The notes under the pieces: model-generated
The model's input: only the letters and a program-made list of their open reading frames with translations
Told to the model about the DNA's origin: nothing
Databases searched by the model: none
Program-made: the position numbers and the translations under genes
Shown: positions 35,989 through 44,165 of the stretch, one piece after another
Numbering within the stretch: position 1 is the first letter of the stretch
How the letters are laid out: the number at the start of each line of letters is the position of its first letter
NCBI GenBank assembly: GCA_963842795.1
Contig: CAWJHV010000038.1
Coordinates: 62,001 to 126,000 of the forward strand
Reading direction: 5' to 3'
Length of the DNA stretch: 64,000 nucleotides
Origin: WHSW01 sp963842795
GTDB lineage: Bacteria; Actinomycetota; Thermoleophilia; Solirubrobacterales; 70-9

Positions 35989-37016
35989 GGTCCGACCCCA
36001 GCGCTTGCGAAGTCGGCCTCGGCAGGCGCCGGTGTCGTGTAGTAGAGCGGCACGCACCAGTGGTTATCGGCAACCCAGTCGGTGTTCGGTAGCGCGTCGC
36101 CCGTTCCCATGATGCGATGGCAGGGCTGGTCGTAGACCTTGCCGGTCGAGCGCTCGATCGGGTCGAAGACGATGTACTTGTAGAGCCCGGAGGTCATCCC
36201 CTCCGGCAGCCGGACGCGGTTCGGGTGCTCGGGATCGAGCAAATCGCGGGCGACGCGGTTCTTGGCCGCGACGATCTCGCTCATCCGGCGGGTCTGAACG
36301 ATGCCGATCGCGGCCGTGAACTCGTTGACCCGGAAGTTGAGCCCGGCGACCTCGTGGTCGGGCTTGCCGTAGTTGCGAAACGCACGCGCGAACTCGAGCA
36401 GCTCGGGGTGGCGCGAGACGAGCATCCCGCCCTCCCCGGTCGAGACGGTCTTCGTCGCGTAGAAGGAGTAGACGCCGGCGTCGCCGTAGCACCCGGGCAG
36501 GGTCCCGTTCCAGCTTGCGCCGTGAGCGTGTGCGCAGTCCTCGATCAGGAAGATCCCGCGCTCGCGACAGTAGTCGGCGATCCGCTCCGAGTCGAAGGCG
36601 ATGTGTCCGCCGATGTGGACGAGCACTGCGGCCCGCGGGGAGACCGCCTCCGCCTTGGCGACGAAGTCGTCGAAGCTCATGCACAGGTCCTCGCGGTTGC
36701 AGTCGACGAACGCGACGCTTCCGCCGGCTCGCTGGATCGCGAGCGGCGTGGCCATGAACGTGTTCGACGGGCAGAGGACCGGCTCGCCGGCGACCCCGGC
36801 GAAGTCGAGCGCCGCCAGGGCGCCTCCGGCCCAGCCGCCGAAGGCGACCGCGCCGAGCTCGTTCTGCGTCGCCCACTCGGACTCGAAGCGCTCGGTCATC
36901 GGCCCCTCCGACCAGCGCTCGGACGCGATCACCTCGTCCCAGAGGCGATGGAGGGTCGGCAGGTCGCGACGGTCGAAGCCGATCGCGAAACGGGTGTGGT
37001 CTGGACCGGCCCCCAC
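35985..37016 (-). CDS. DegT/DnrJ/EryC1-family PLP aminotransferase
   Basis: The 343-residue protein starts at GTG 37016. Family features are EPVLCPSNTFMATPLAIQRA and FVDCNREDLCMSFDDF. The PLP aspartate lies in FLIEDCAHAHGASW and the Schiff-base lysine in VYSFYATKTVSTGEGGM. Such enzymes transaminate keto sugars on nucleotide carriers. The stop overlaps the epimerase gene start, so the pair is translationally coupled. The C-terminal part (from about residue 290) is short compared with sugar aminotransferases. Confidence 0.82.
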   Translation of the reverse strand: MGAGPDHTRFAIGFDRRDLPTLHRLWDEVIASERWSEGPMTERFESEWATQNELGAVAFGGWAGGALAALDFAGVAGEPVLCPSNTFMATPLAIQRAGGSVAFVDCNREDLCMSFDDFVAKAEAVSPRAAVLVHIGGHIAFDSERIADYCRERGIFLIEDCAHAHGASWNGTLPGCYGDAGVYSFYATKTVSTGEGGMLVSRHPELLEFARAFRNYGKPDHEVAGLNFRVNEFTAAIGIVQTRRMSEIVAAKNRVARDLLDPEHPNRVRLPEGMTSGLYKYIVFDPIERSTGKVYDQPCHRIMGTGDALPNTDWVADNHWCVPLYYTTPAPAEADFASAGVGP

Positions 37017-37062
37017 GCTGGAGACGAGTGTAAAAGGACTGGCGGCTGCCAGGCGGTGTCGC

Positions 37063-37875
37063 TCAGGCGGGCGCGCCGATCAGCAGCCCGAGCTGACGCG
37101 ACTGCGCGACCAGCGTCCCGTCCGGCAGCCAGAGCTCGCCGTCCTCGTCGAAGAAGCCGTCGCGGACGACGGCGTTGCGGAAGCGGCCGAGCAGCAGCGA
37201 GTCGGCGAGCGGCAGGCCGACGCGAAAGTGGATCGTGAGGTCGATCGTCGGCGCCGGCACGAGCTCTCCCAGGCGCGGCCAGGGTGCGGGCAACCAGGCG
37301 TCGGCGCAGACCGCGAGCGCGAGCGCATCCAGCGGGCGGTGCTCGAGGAGCCCGAGCCAGCCCCCGACCTCGCCGCGCTCGGAGCGGCTGAAGGGTGGCT
37401 CGCCGAACCGGTGCTGCATCGAGAGCTTCTCGAGGAACGCGGGCGGCTGGTCGCGCACGAAGCCCTCGACCCGCGGGCGCTCTGCGTCGGGCGGCTCGGC
37501 CTCCGGCATCGGTGGCCCGTCGAGGGTCGCTCCCGGCCACGCCTTCGACCAGGCGCCGACGGCGAGCCCGAGCAGCTTTCCGTCCTGCTCCAGCCGGGCG
37601 CTGACCGTGGTCAACGAGCGCCCGGCACGTTCGACGGTGGGCAGGATGCGCACCGGTCCCACCTCCGGAACCCGCAGGAAGTGCATCGTCACCGAGCGGG
37701 CGGACCGCTGCGGATCGTCAACGGCGAGCTCCATCCCCCGGAGCACGATGGCCATCACGTAGCCGCCGAGCGGTCCGCGCGGAGTCCCCCAGCCGTCGAC
37801 GATCTCTCCCTCCCAGGCCCCGTCGGAGACCGGGCGCAGGGCGGTGTCGTCGTCGAACCCCATTGGGCGCGGCAC
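37063..37875 (-). CDS. Thioesterase-superfamily (double hotdog, TesB-like) protein
   Basis: The 270-residue protein has two hotdog halves. The first contains WGTPRGPLGGYVMAIVLRGM and SVTMHFLRVPEVGPVRI. The second contains PTIDLTIHFRVGLPLADSLL and ends GTLVAQSRQLGLLIGAPA, a normal TesB-type ending with the conserved Gln. Members hydrolyse acyl-CoA or bind acyl chains. It is divergent from the cysteine-desulfurase-like gene, with a gap of only 32 bases. Confidence 0.75.
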   Translation of the reverse strand: MPRPMGFDDDTALRPVSDGAWEGEIVDGWGTPRGPLGGYVMAIVLRGMELAVDDPQRSARSVTMHFLRVPEVGPVRILPTVERAGRSLTTVSARLEQDGKLLGLAVGAWSKAWPGATLDGPPMPEAEPPDAERPRVEGFVRDQPPAFLEKLSMQHRFGEPPFSRSERGEVGGWLGLLEHRPLDALALAVCADAWLPAPWPRLGELVPAPTIDLTIHFRVGLPLADSLLLGRFRNAVVRDGFFDEDGELWLPDGTLVAQSRQLGLLIGAPA

Positions 37876-37907
37876 GATATCCGCCGTGGGCGTGCGAGCA
37901 TGGCCGA

Positions 37908-39155
37908 GTGAGCGCCACCGCCCCGCCGGCCCTCGACCCAGACTCGATCCGCGTCCGCTTCCCGGCGCTGCGACGGCAGGTCGGCGGCAGGCCGGCCGCG
38001 TACTTCGACGGGCCAGGGGGATCGCAGGTGCCGGCGGTTGTGATCGAGGCGATGAGCTCCTACCTCGAGCGTTCGAACGCGAACGCCGGTGGCGCCTTCG
38101 CCAGCTCGCGGGAGACCGACACGCTGCTCGCCGCCGCGCACGAGGCGGCGGCCGACTTCGTCGGCGCGAATGCCGACGAGATCGCCTTCGGCGCCAACAT
38201 GACCACGCTCAACTTCCTGCTCTCGCATGCGCTCGCGCGGACGTTGGAGCCGGGCGACGAGATCGTGGTCACCGAGCTCGACCACGACGCCAACGTCAGC
38301 CCCTGGTTCCGCGCCGCCGAGGACCGCGACCTGAGGATCCGGGTCGCGCCGATCGACCCGGCCGACGGCTCGCTCGACCTCGACGCGCTCGAGGGGCTGA
38401 TCGGCGAGCGGACTCGGGTGGTCGCCTACACGCTGGCCTCGAACGCGCTCGGCAACGTCTGCGACTCGACGCGGATCGCGGCCGCGGCGCACCGGGTCGG
38501 GGCGCTCGCCTGGGCCGACGGGGTGCATCTCGCCCCCCACCGCCGCCTCGACCGCGAGGCACTCGGCGCCGACGTCCTGCTCTGCTCGCCGTACAAGTTC
38601 TTCGGCCCGCACCTCGGGCTCGCGGCGGTCCGCCGCGACCTAGCCGAGAGCCTGCCGGCGGACCGGGTCCGCGCGGCCGATCCGGAGCCGCCGGGGCACC
38701 GGTTCGAGACCGGGACGCTGAGCCACGAGGCGCTCGCCGGCGCGCTCGCGGCGATCGACTACCTCGCCGGGCTCGGCGGGCCCGACGGCAATCGGGGCGA
38801 GCGCCTCGAGACCGCCTTCGAGGCGATCCGCGCGCACGAGGAGGGGCTGACGTTGCGCTTCCTCGCGGCGCTCGAGCAGCTCGACGGCATCCGCCTCCAC
38901 GGGATCGCCGATCCGGGGCGGGTCGGCGAGCGCACGCCCACGTTCCTGCTCGAGCCGGCGGGCCGGAGCCCGGCCGCGGTCGCCGCCGAGCTCGGCGAGC
39001 GCGGGATGTTCACCTGGGACGGGCACTTCTACGCCGTCGGGCCGGTGAAGCGGCTCGGACTGCTCCCCGACGGCGGCCTGCGCGTCGGCTTCCTCCACTA
39101 CACGACACCGGACGAGGTCGACGACCTCGCCGGGGCGCTTGCGGAGCTCGCGTGA
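37908..39155 (+). CDS. Class V aminotransferase, cysteine-desulfurase-like
   Basis: The 415-residue PLP protein begins at GTG 37908 (VSATAPPALDPDSIRVRFPA). It shows YFDGPGGSQVPAVVIEAMSS, ANMTTLNFLLSHALARTLEP, VTELDHDANVSPW and the PLP lysine in LLCSPYKFFGPHLGLAAVR. This pattern matches the group called cysteine desulfurase-like, SufS subfamily, whose real reaction is unclear. No Suf or Isc partners are near. The stop overlaps the GNAT gene start by 4 bases, so the two are coupled. Confidence 0.82.
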   Translation: MSATAPPALDPDSIRVRFPALRRQVGGRPAAYFDGPGGSQVPAVVIEAMSSYLERSNANAGGAFASSRETDTLLAAAHEAAADFVGANADEIAFGANMTTLNFLLSHALARTLEPGDEIVVTELDHDANVSPWFRAAEDRDLRIRVAPIDPADGSLDLDALEGLIGERTRVVAYTLASNALGNVCDSTRIAAAAHRVGALAWADGVHLAPHRRLDREALGADVLLCSPYKFFGPHLGLAAVRRDLAESLPADRVRAADPEPPGHRFETGTLSHEALAGALAAIDYLAGLGGPDGNRGERLETAFEAIRAHEEGLTLRFLAALEQLDGIRLHGIADPGRVGERTPTFLLEPAGRSPAAVAAELGERGMFTWDGHFYAVGPVKRLGLLPDGGLRVGFLHYTTPDEVDDLAGALAELA

Positions 39156-39922
39156 GCGGCGACGTCGAGCGGCGGGCCCGGGACTGGCGTCGCGCCCAGT
39201 TGACGTCGGTCTGCGACGTGGTCGAGCCGTGGGAGCACGGCACCGTGATGAGGGCCACCCGCTACCCCAGCTATTACGACTTCAACGTCGTCCTGGTCGA
39301 CGGCGATCCGGGAATGAGCGCCGAGGAGCTCGTCGCGGTCGCGGACGAGCGGCTGGCGGGGCTCGAGCACCGGCGCCTGGACTTTGAGCTGGTCGAGGCC
39401 GGCGACCGGGTCCGCGGGGACCTGGAGGCCGGCCAGTTCGAGGCGACGCGGCTGCTGTGGATGCGCCACTCGGGCTCCTTGCCGCCGGGACCGGGGCTCG
39501 AGGTCGAGGAGGTCGACTACGACGCGATCGTCGACCTCCGGCGCGCGTGGCATGCGGAGGACTTTCCCGAAGTCGCGACGGGCGACTACATCGCCAATTC
39601 CCGCGAGGTCTCGATGACACGTGGCGTGCAGGTGATCGCCACCCGGGACGGCGACGAGCTGGTCGGGTACGCACAGGTGGAGCGCTCAGGCGCCGCCGCC
39701 GAGATCACCCACGTGTTCGTGCTTCCGGAGCACCGTGGCTCCGGGCGCGGCACGGCGATCACCCGAGCGGCGATCGAGGCCGCCGGTGACGTCGACGACC
39801 TCTGGATCGTCGCCGACGACGAGGACAGGCCGAAGGAGCTCTACGGCCGGCTCGGCTTCCGTCCCGCCTGGACCTCGATCGAGTTCGTGCGGGCGCCGGG
39901 GATTGCCGGCTACTCCCCCTAG
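39152..39922 (+). CDS. GNAT-family N-acetyltransferase
   Basis: This 256-residue protein starts at GTG 39152 inside the previous stop. The C-terminal half is a GNAT fold: acetyl-CoA-binding THVFVLPEHRGSGRGTAITR (Q/R-x-x-G-x-G/A pattern) and the later DRPKELYGRLGFRPAWTSIE. The N-terminal 110 residues, with ATRYPSYYDFNVVLVDGDPG, are less typical and may bind the acceptor. The acceptor is unknown. It overlaps the end of the convergent CrtI-like gene by 4 bases. Confidence 0.8.
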   Translation: MSGDVERRARDWRRAQLTSVCDVVEPWEHGTVMRATRYPSYYDFNVVLVDGDPGMSAEELVAVADERLAGLEHRRLDFELVEAGDRVRGDLEAGQFEATRLLWMRHSGSLPPGPGLEVEEVDYDAIVDLRRAWHAEDFPEVATGDYIANSREVSMTRGVQVIATRDGDELVGYAQVERSGAAAEITHVFVLPEHRGSGRGTAITRAAIEAAGDVDDLWIVADDEDRPKELYGRLGFRPAWTSIEFVRAPGIAGYSP

Positions 39923-41616
39923 GCGGAGGCCTTCGCCCGGCGCCACGGGCGGCCGGCCCGCTTGCGGTCCTTGAGGATCCGGTGGGCGGCGTTGTGGCCC
40001 GAGCAGCCCGTCACGCCGCCGCCGGGGTGGGTCCCGGCGCCGCAGAGATAGAGGCCGTCGACGGGCGTCGCGTACTGGGCCATCTCCGGGTGCGGGCGCA
40101 TGAAGGCCATCTGGTCGAGGCCCTGCTCGCCCTGGAAGATCGAGCCGCCCTGGAGGCCGAAGATCCGCTCGAGGTCCGGCGGCGCCAGCACCTCCCGCTC
40201 GAGCACCGCGTCCTTGAGGTTGGGGGCGAACTGGCTCAGCTGCTCGATGCAGGTGTCGCCGTAACGCTCGCGGTCGCCCGGCTTCCACTGATCCTCCTGC
40301 GAAGGCCCGTATTGGGTGAACATGGTCATCACCCAGCGGCCGTCGTCGGTGAGCGTCGTGTCGACCGCCGATGGCAGCTCGGCCTCGACGTAGGGGTGCT
40401 CGGCGGGGTTGCCCAGGCAGGCGTCCTGCCAGGCGCGCTCGAGGTAGTCGATCGAGGGGCAGATGTTGACCCCGGCGGTCCGCATCAGCTGCTGCTCTTC
40501 GTCGGAGACGCCCTCGTAGACGGGCGGCTCGGAGAGCAGCAGGTTGACCTTGACTGACGCCCCGCGGGTGCGGTAGCGCCGCATGTCCTCGGCGATCTCG
40601 GTCGGGAAGTTCTCGGCTCCGGTGAGCTCGAGCACGGTCGTCTTCGGATGCGCGCCCGAGGCGACCACCGGGGCGCGAAGCTCGGTGCCGTCCGCCAGCG
40701 TGACGCCGATGGCGGCGCCGTTGCGGACGTCGATCGAGGCGACCTCCGCGCCGGTGAGGATCTCGGCGCCGGCGCTCTCGGCTGAGCGCGCCATCGCCTT
40801 GCTGATCGCGCCCATGCCGCCGATCACCTGGCCCCAGGCGCCCTCGATCCCGCCGCACTCGCCGAGCGCGTGGTGAAGCAGGTTGTAGGCGGTCCCCGGG
40901 GTCCGCGGGCCGGCCCATACGCCGACCACGCCGCTGGAGGCGGTCGAGCCCTTGAGCCCGTCGAGCTCGAAGTAGTCGTCGAGCAGGTCGCCCACCGACA
41001 TCGTGAACACGCGCACCAGCTCGTGGATGTCGCGCTTGGAGAAGCCCGCCATCCGCGCGGCCTCGCGCACCAGGGCGGCGAGGTCGCCGGGGGCCTTGGA
41101 GCCGAGCGCCGGCGGCTCGCGCAGCATCATCGGCTTCACGAACCGCGCCGCGCGATCCATCAGGTCCTCGAACTTCGCGTAGTTCTCGGCGTCGTGCTTG
41201 GAGTAACGGGCGATCGACTTCGCGGTGTTCTCGACCTCGTTGAAGAAGAAGATCGGCCCCTGCTCGGTGAGGGAGACGTACGCGGGGTCGAGGGGGATCG
41301 CCCGGTAGCCGAAGTCGGCGAGCCGCAGGTCGGAGACGATCTTCGGCTGCAGCATCGAGACGACGTACGAGCACCGCGAGACGCGCGCCCCGGGCCACAG
41401 CTCCTCGGTCACGCAGGCGCCGCCGAGGATGTCGCGGCGCTCGAGGCAGATCACCCGCAGCCCGGCACGGGCGAGATAGGCGGTCGTCGTCAGGCCGTTA
41501 TGGCCGCCGCCGACGACGATGGCGTCGTATGAGCGGGACCCCTGTCCGGGGGCACCGTTGGTCGTCGGGTCGGCGGGCGTGGCGGGGATGCGTGTGGCGG
41601 CTTCCATGCCGGGCAC
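39919..41616 (-). CDS. CrtI/PYROXD2-like FAD-dependent oxidoreductase
   Basis: This 565-residue flavoprotein has the dinucleotide-binding motif AIVVGGGHNGLTTTAYLARA near residues 32-51, followed by LERRDILGGACVTEELWPGA. The C-terminal region contains PVDGLYLCGAGTHPGGGVTG and then CSGHNAAHRIL. These are features of phytoene-desaturase-like oxidoreductases of unclear substrate. There are no carotenoid genes nearby. It may start at GTG 41616 or at ATG 41607. The palindrome at 41635-41650 overlaps a -35 TTGACC with TATTTG 17 bases later, so a nearly leaderless transcript is likely. It is a candidate member of the TetR regulon described below. Confidence 0.8.
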   Translation of the reverse strand: MPGMEAATRIPATPADPTTNGAPGQGSRSYDAIVVGGGHNGLTTTAYLARAGLRVICLERRDILGGACVTEELWPGARVSRCSYVVSMLQPKIVSDLRLADFGYRAIPLDPAYVSLTEQGPIFFFNEVENTAKSIARYSKHDAENYAKFEDLMDRAARFVKPMMLREPPALGSKAPGDLAALVREAARMAGFSKRDIHELVRVFTMSVGDLLDDYFELDGLKGSTASSGVVGVWAGPRTPGTAYNLLHHALGECGGIEGAWGQVIGGMGAISKAMARSAESAGAEILTGAEVASIDVRNGAAIGVTLADGTELRAPVVASGAHPKTTVLELTGAENFPTEIAEDMRRYRTRGASVKVNLLLSEPPVYEGVSDEEQQLMRTAGVNICPSIDYLERAWQDACLGNPAEHPYVEAELPSAVDTTLTDDGRWVMTMFTQYGPSQEDQWKPGDRERYGDTCIEQLSQFAPNLKDAVLEREVLAPPDLERIFGLQGGSIFQGEQGLDQMAFMRPHPEMAQYATPVDGLYLCGAGTHPGGGVTGCSGHNAAHRILKDRKRAGRPWRRAKASA

Positions 41617-41634
41617 CCTAGCAAATACGTGAGA

Positions 41635-41650
41635 TTGACTACAAGGTCAA
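41635..41650 (-). promoter_or_regulatory. TetR-type operator, site 1
   Basis: TTGACTACAAGGTCAA is an inverted repeat of TTGAC with a 6-base spacer. Its reverse complement supplies a -35 element TTGACC, 17 bases from TATTTG, for the CrtI-like gene. The identical 16-mer occurs at 45382-45397 and a near copy at 48591-48606. Confidence 0.75.
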
Positions 41651-41708
41651 TGCAGCGCTGTGGGGGCGCGTGGTGCCCCGGGCGCAGGCGAGGGCTCGGG
41701 CCGGCTTT

Positions 41709-41921
41709 GGCAGTGAGAGGGTGGGGGTGCGGGCGTCGGTTGCGGGCGCCCGTGGCGGGGCGAACGCCGAGTGATGACTTGTGCACCGTATGGGGTGGTC
41801 AACCCATCAATCGACCGCAGAACCCGGCGATTGTCGACTTGAGCACAGGTATGTGTGCTCAAGGCACCAACCACGCCCCGGGGACCGCCCCGAGCGCCCC
41901 CGAGCCCACCCTCTCACTGCC
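41709..41921. repeat. Dispersed repeat R1, copy 2 (inverted), bounded by 17-base inverted repeats
   Basis: Positions 41758-41918 match the reverse complement of 10918-11071, including the hairpin CTTGAGCACA-GGTATG-TGTGCTCAAG (41838-41863). A perfect 17-base inverted pair, GGCAGTGAGAGGGTGGG (41709-41725) and its complement (41905-41921), encloses most of it. It occupies part of the 470-base gap between the CrtI-like gene and the acyl-CoA synthetase gene. No protein is supported here. Confidence 0.7.
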
Positions 41922-41942
41922 AACCCCGGCCACGCACCCTCG

Positions 41943-42081
41943 GCGCAAGCCCGGGGCACCACGCACCCCAGCGCAAGCCCGGGGCACCACGCACCCCAGC
42001 GCAAGCCCGGGGCACACGCACCCTCACCCCCGCCCGGGGCACCACACACCCTCAGCCCCGCCCGGGGCACCACGCACCCCA
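41943..42081. repeat. 28-base tandem repeat, about five units
   Basis: Five adjoining units (41943, 41971, 41999, 42027 and 42055) share the core GCCCGGGGCACCACGCACCC. The first two are identical and the others differ by a few bases; the last is 27 bases long. There are no spacers, so it is not CRISPR. It ends 5 bases before the stop codon of the leftward acyl-CoA synthetase gene and would form its 3' untranslated region. Confidence 0.8.
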
Positions 42082-42086
42082 GCGCC

Positions 42087-44135
42087 CTACCGCCGCGCCA
42101 GCGCGTCCAGCGCCATTGCCCCCGTCGCGCTCACAGCGACCGGATTCAGCTCGAGCAGCTGCAGGCCCTGGTCGAGGAGCAGCTCCCCGGCCCGCACCGC
42201 GAGCTCGGCCACGGCGCTCACCGCGAGCGGCTCGCGCCCGCGCCCGCCGGTCAGCAGCGTCGCCCCGCGCAGCGAGCGCAGCGCCTCCTCGACCCGGCCG
42301 GCCGAGACCGGCAGCGGGATGACGGCGACGTCGTCGAGGGCCTCGGTCCAGATCCCGCCGAGGCCGACCACGAGGCACGGCACGACCCCGTCGGCCCGGG
42401 CAGCGATCAGCAGCTCGGCGCCGGGATCGGCCATGCGCTCGACCAGCAGCCCGGAGCCGTCGCCGTTCGGCCCCGAGCGCAGGCGCAGGCACGCTTCCCG
42501 CAGCGAGCGCTCGTCGGCGATCCCGAGCGCCAGCGCGCCGGATTCGCTCTTGTGCCGGATCTCGGGCGCCGAGAGCTTCAGCGCCACCGGCCAGCCGATC
42601 CGCTCGGCGATCGCGACGGCGGCGTCGGCGTCGGCGGCGAGCTCTCCGTCGGGCACCGCGACCCCGCCGGCTCGAAGCAGGTCCTTGGTCGCCGCCTCGT
42701 CGAGCCACTCGTGGCCGTCGGCGGTCACGGCGCGTCGCGCCGCCGCGGCGATGTCCCGCAGGCGGCCGGGGTCCGCGAGCGGCCGGCGAAGCGCTCGCGC
42801 GCACAGCAGCGCCGCGCGCAGGCCGGCGATCGCCGGCAGTCCCCGGGCCGAGAACTCGAACGCCGCGCGCTCGTCGAGCAGGTCGGGCAGGGTCGAGGCG
42901 ATGATCGCCGCCGAGTCGGTGTCGTTGGCGCCGGCCACCAGACCCTCGCGGACCGCCGTCCAGGACTCGTCGGCCTCCGCGGGGTGGTCATAGCAGAGCA
43001 GCAGCTGATCGATCGCCGGGTCGGCGCCGACCGTGGTGACGATCTCGCGGAGGAGCGGGGCGTCGCCCCAGATCATCGCTGTGTAGTCGAGCGGGTTCGC
43101 GATCGTCGCCGCGTCGGGGAGCAGCGGTTCGAGCCGTCGCTCGGTCTCGGGCGAGAGCGGCGGCAGGTCGAGCCCGAGGGCCGCGGCCTGATCGCCGGCA
43201 ACCCCGGAGTCGCCGCCCGAGCAGGTGAGCACCGCGAGCCCGCCGTCGCCCCGCGGCCGGGCGCGGGGTTCGGCGAGTGCCTTCGCCAGCTCGAGCAGAT
43301 CGTGGAAGTCCTCGGCCCAGGCCGCGCCCGCCTCCTCGATCAGGGCCCGGAAGACGCGCTGGTCACCGGCCAGTGAGCCGGTGTGCGCGGAGGCTGCCCG
43401 CGCCCCGGCCTCGGAGGCGCCGACCTTGAGCACGGCGACCCCGATCGACCGCTCGGCGCACAGCGCCAGCGCCTCGCCCAGCTTCGCTCCGTCGTCGTCG
43501 GACTCGAGGAAGAGGGCGACCGAGCGCACGCCGTCGCGCTCGGCGAGCGCAGCGAGCCAGTCGCTCGCGTCGCAGACCGTCTGGTTGCCGGTCGAGACCA
43601 CGGTGTGCCAGTGGATCCCGCGGCGCGAGCCGAGGGCGTTGACGCCGACGTTGCCGCTCTGCGTGACCATCGCCACCGGTCCGGGCTCCAGCCGGCGGAC
43701 TCTGTCACCCCAGACCGCCGCGCGCTCGGCGACGGCGACGATCCCGTTGCCGTTCGGCCCGCACACCGGCAGCTCGTGGGAGAGGGCGATCTCGCGCAGC
43801 CTCGCCTCATGCGCGCGGCCCGACTCGACCTCGGCGAAGCCTGCGGAGAGCACTACCGCCCCGCGGCAGCCCAGCTCCGCCCCGGCGAGCACCGACTCGG
43901 CGACGGACGCCGCCGGGATCGCGACCACCAGCGCGTCGACGGGCTCGGGAAGGTCGGCGACCGCCGGCACGCACGGCCGGCCGAGGACTTCCTCGCGCTT
44001 CGGGTTCACGCCCCAGACATCGCCGTCGTAGCCGGCCCGCTCGAGGTTGCGCAGGACGGTGCCGGCGTAGGACTCGCGGTCGGTCGCACCGACGACGGCG
44101 ATCGAACGCGGCGCGAGCAGCGGGCTCAGGTCCAT
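42087..44135 (-). CDS. ADP-forming acyl-CoA synthetase (acetate-CoA ligase family), fused subunits
   Basis: The 682-residue protein begins with a CoA-binding domain (PRSIAVVGATDRESYAGTVL). It continues with ligase domains (AMVTQSGNVGVNALGSRRG), including the phospho-histidine region ARAASAHTGSLAGDQRVFRA. It ends with an ATP-grasp domain (GWPVALKLSAPEIRHKSESG, LLVERMADPGAELLIAARAD). The alpha and beta subunits of archaeal enzymes are fused here. It activates a carboxylic acid to its CoA ester with ATP, giving ADP and phosphate. The acyl-CoA dehydrogenase gene lies 30 bases upstream on the same strand, so it probably makes the substrate of that enzyme. Confidence 0.88.
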   Translation of the reverse strand: MDLSPLLAPRSIAVVGATDRESYAGTVLRNLERAGYDGDVWGVNPKREEVLGRPCVPAVADLPEPVDALVVAIPAASVAESVLAGAELGCRGAVVLSAGFAEVESGRAHEARLREIALSHELPVCGPNGNGIVAVAERAAVWGDRVRRLEPGPVAMVTQSGNVGVNALGSRRGIHWHTVVSTGNQTVCDASDWLAALAERDGVRSVALFLESDDDGAKLGEALALCAERSIGVAVLKVGASEAGARAASAHTGSLAGDQRVFRALIEEAGAAWAEDFHDLLELAKALAEPRARPRGDGGLAVLTCSGGDSGVAGDQAAALGLDLPPLSPETERRLEPLLPDAATIANPLDYTAMIWGDAPLLREIVTTVGADPAIDQLLLCYDHPAEADESWTAVREGLVAGANDTDSAAIIASTLPDLLDERAAFEFSARGLPAIAGLRAALLCARALRRPLADPGRLRDIAAAARRAVTADGHEWLDEAATKDLLRAGGVAVPDGELAADADAAVAIAERIGWPVALKLSAPEIRHKSESGALALGIADERSLREACLRLRSGPNGDGSGLLVERMADPGAELLIAARADGVVPCLVVGLGGIWTEALDDVAVIPLPVSAGRVEEALRSLRGATLLTGGRGREPLAVSAVAELAVRAGELLLDQGLQLLELNPVAVSATGAMALDALARR

Positions 44136-44165
44136 GAGGGAGAAGGATCGACCGGGGACCGGTCG

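Noticed and set aside
41943..42081. Possible CRISPR array
   Set aside because: The 28-base units adjoin each other with no unique spacers and no cas genes are present; it is a simple tandem repeat.
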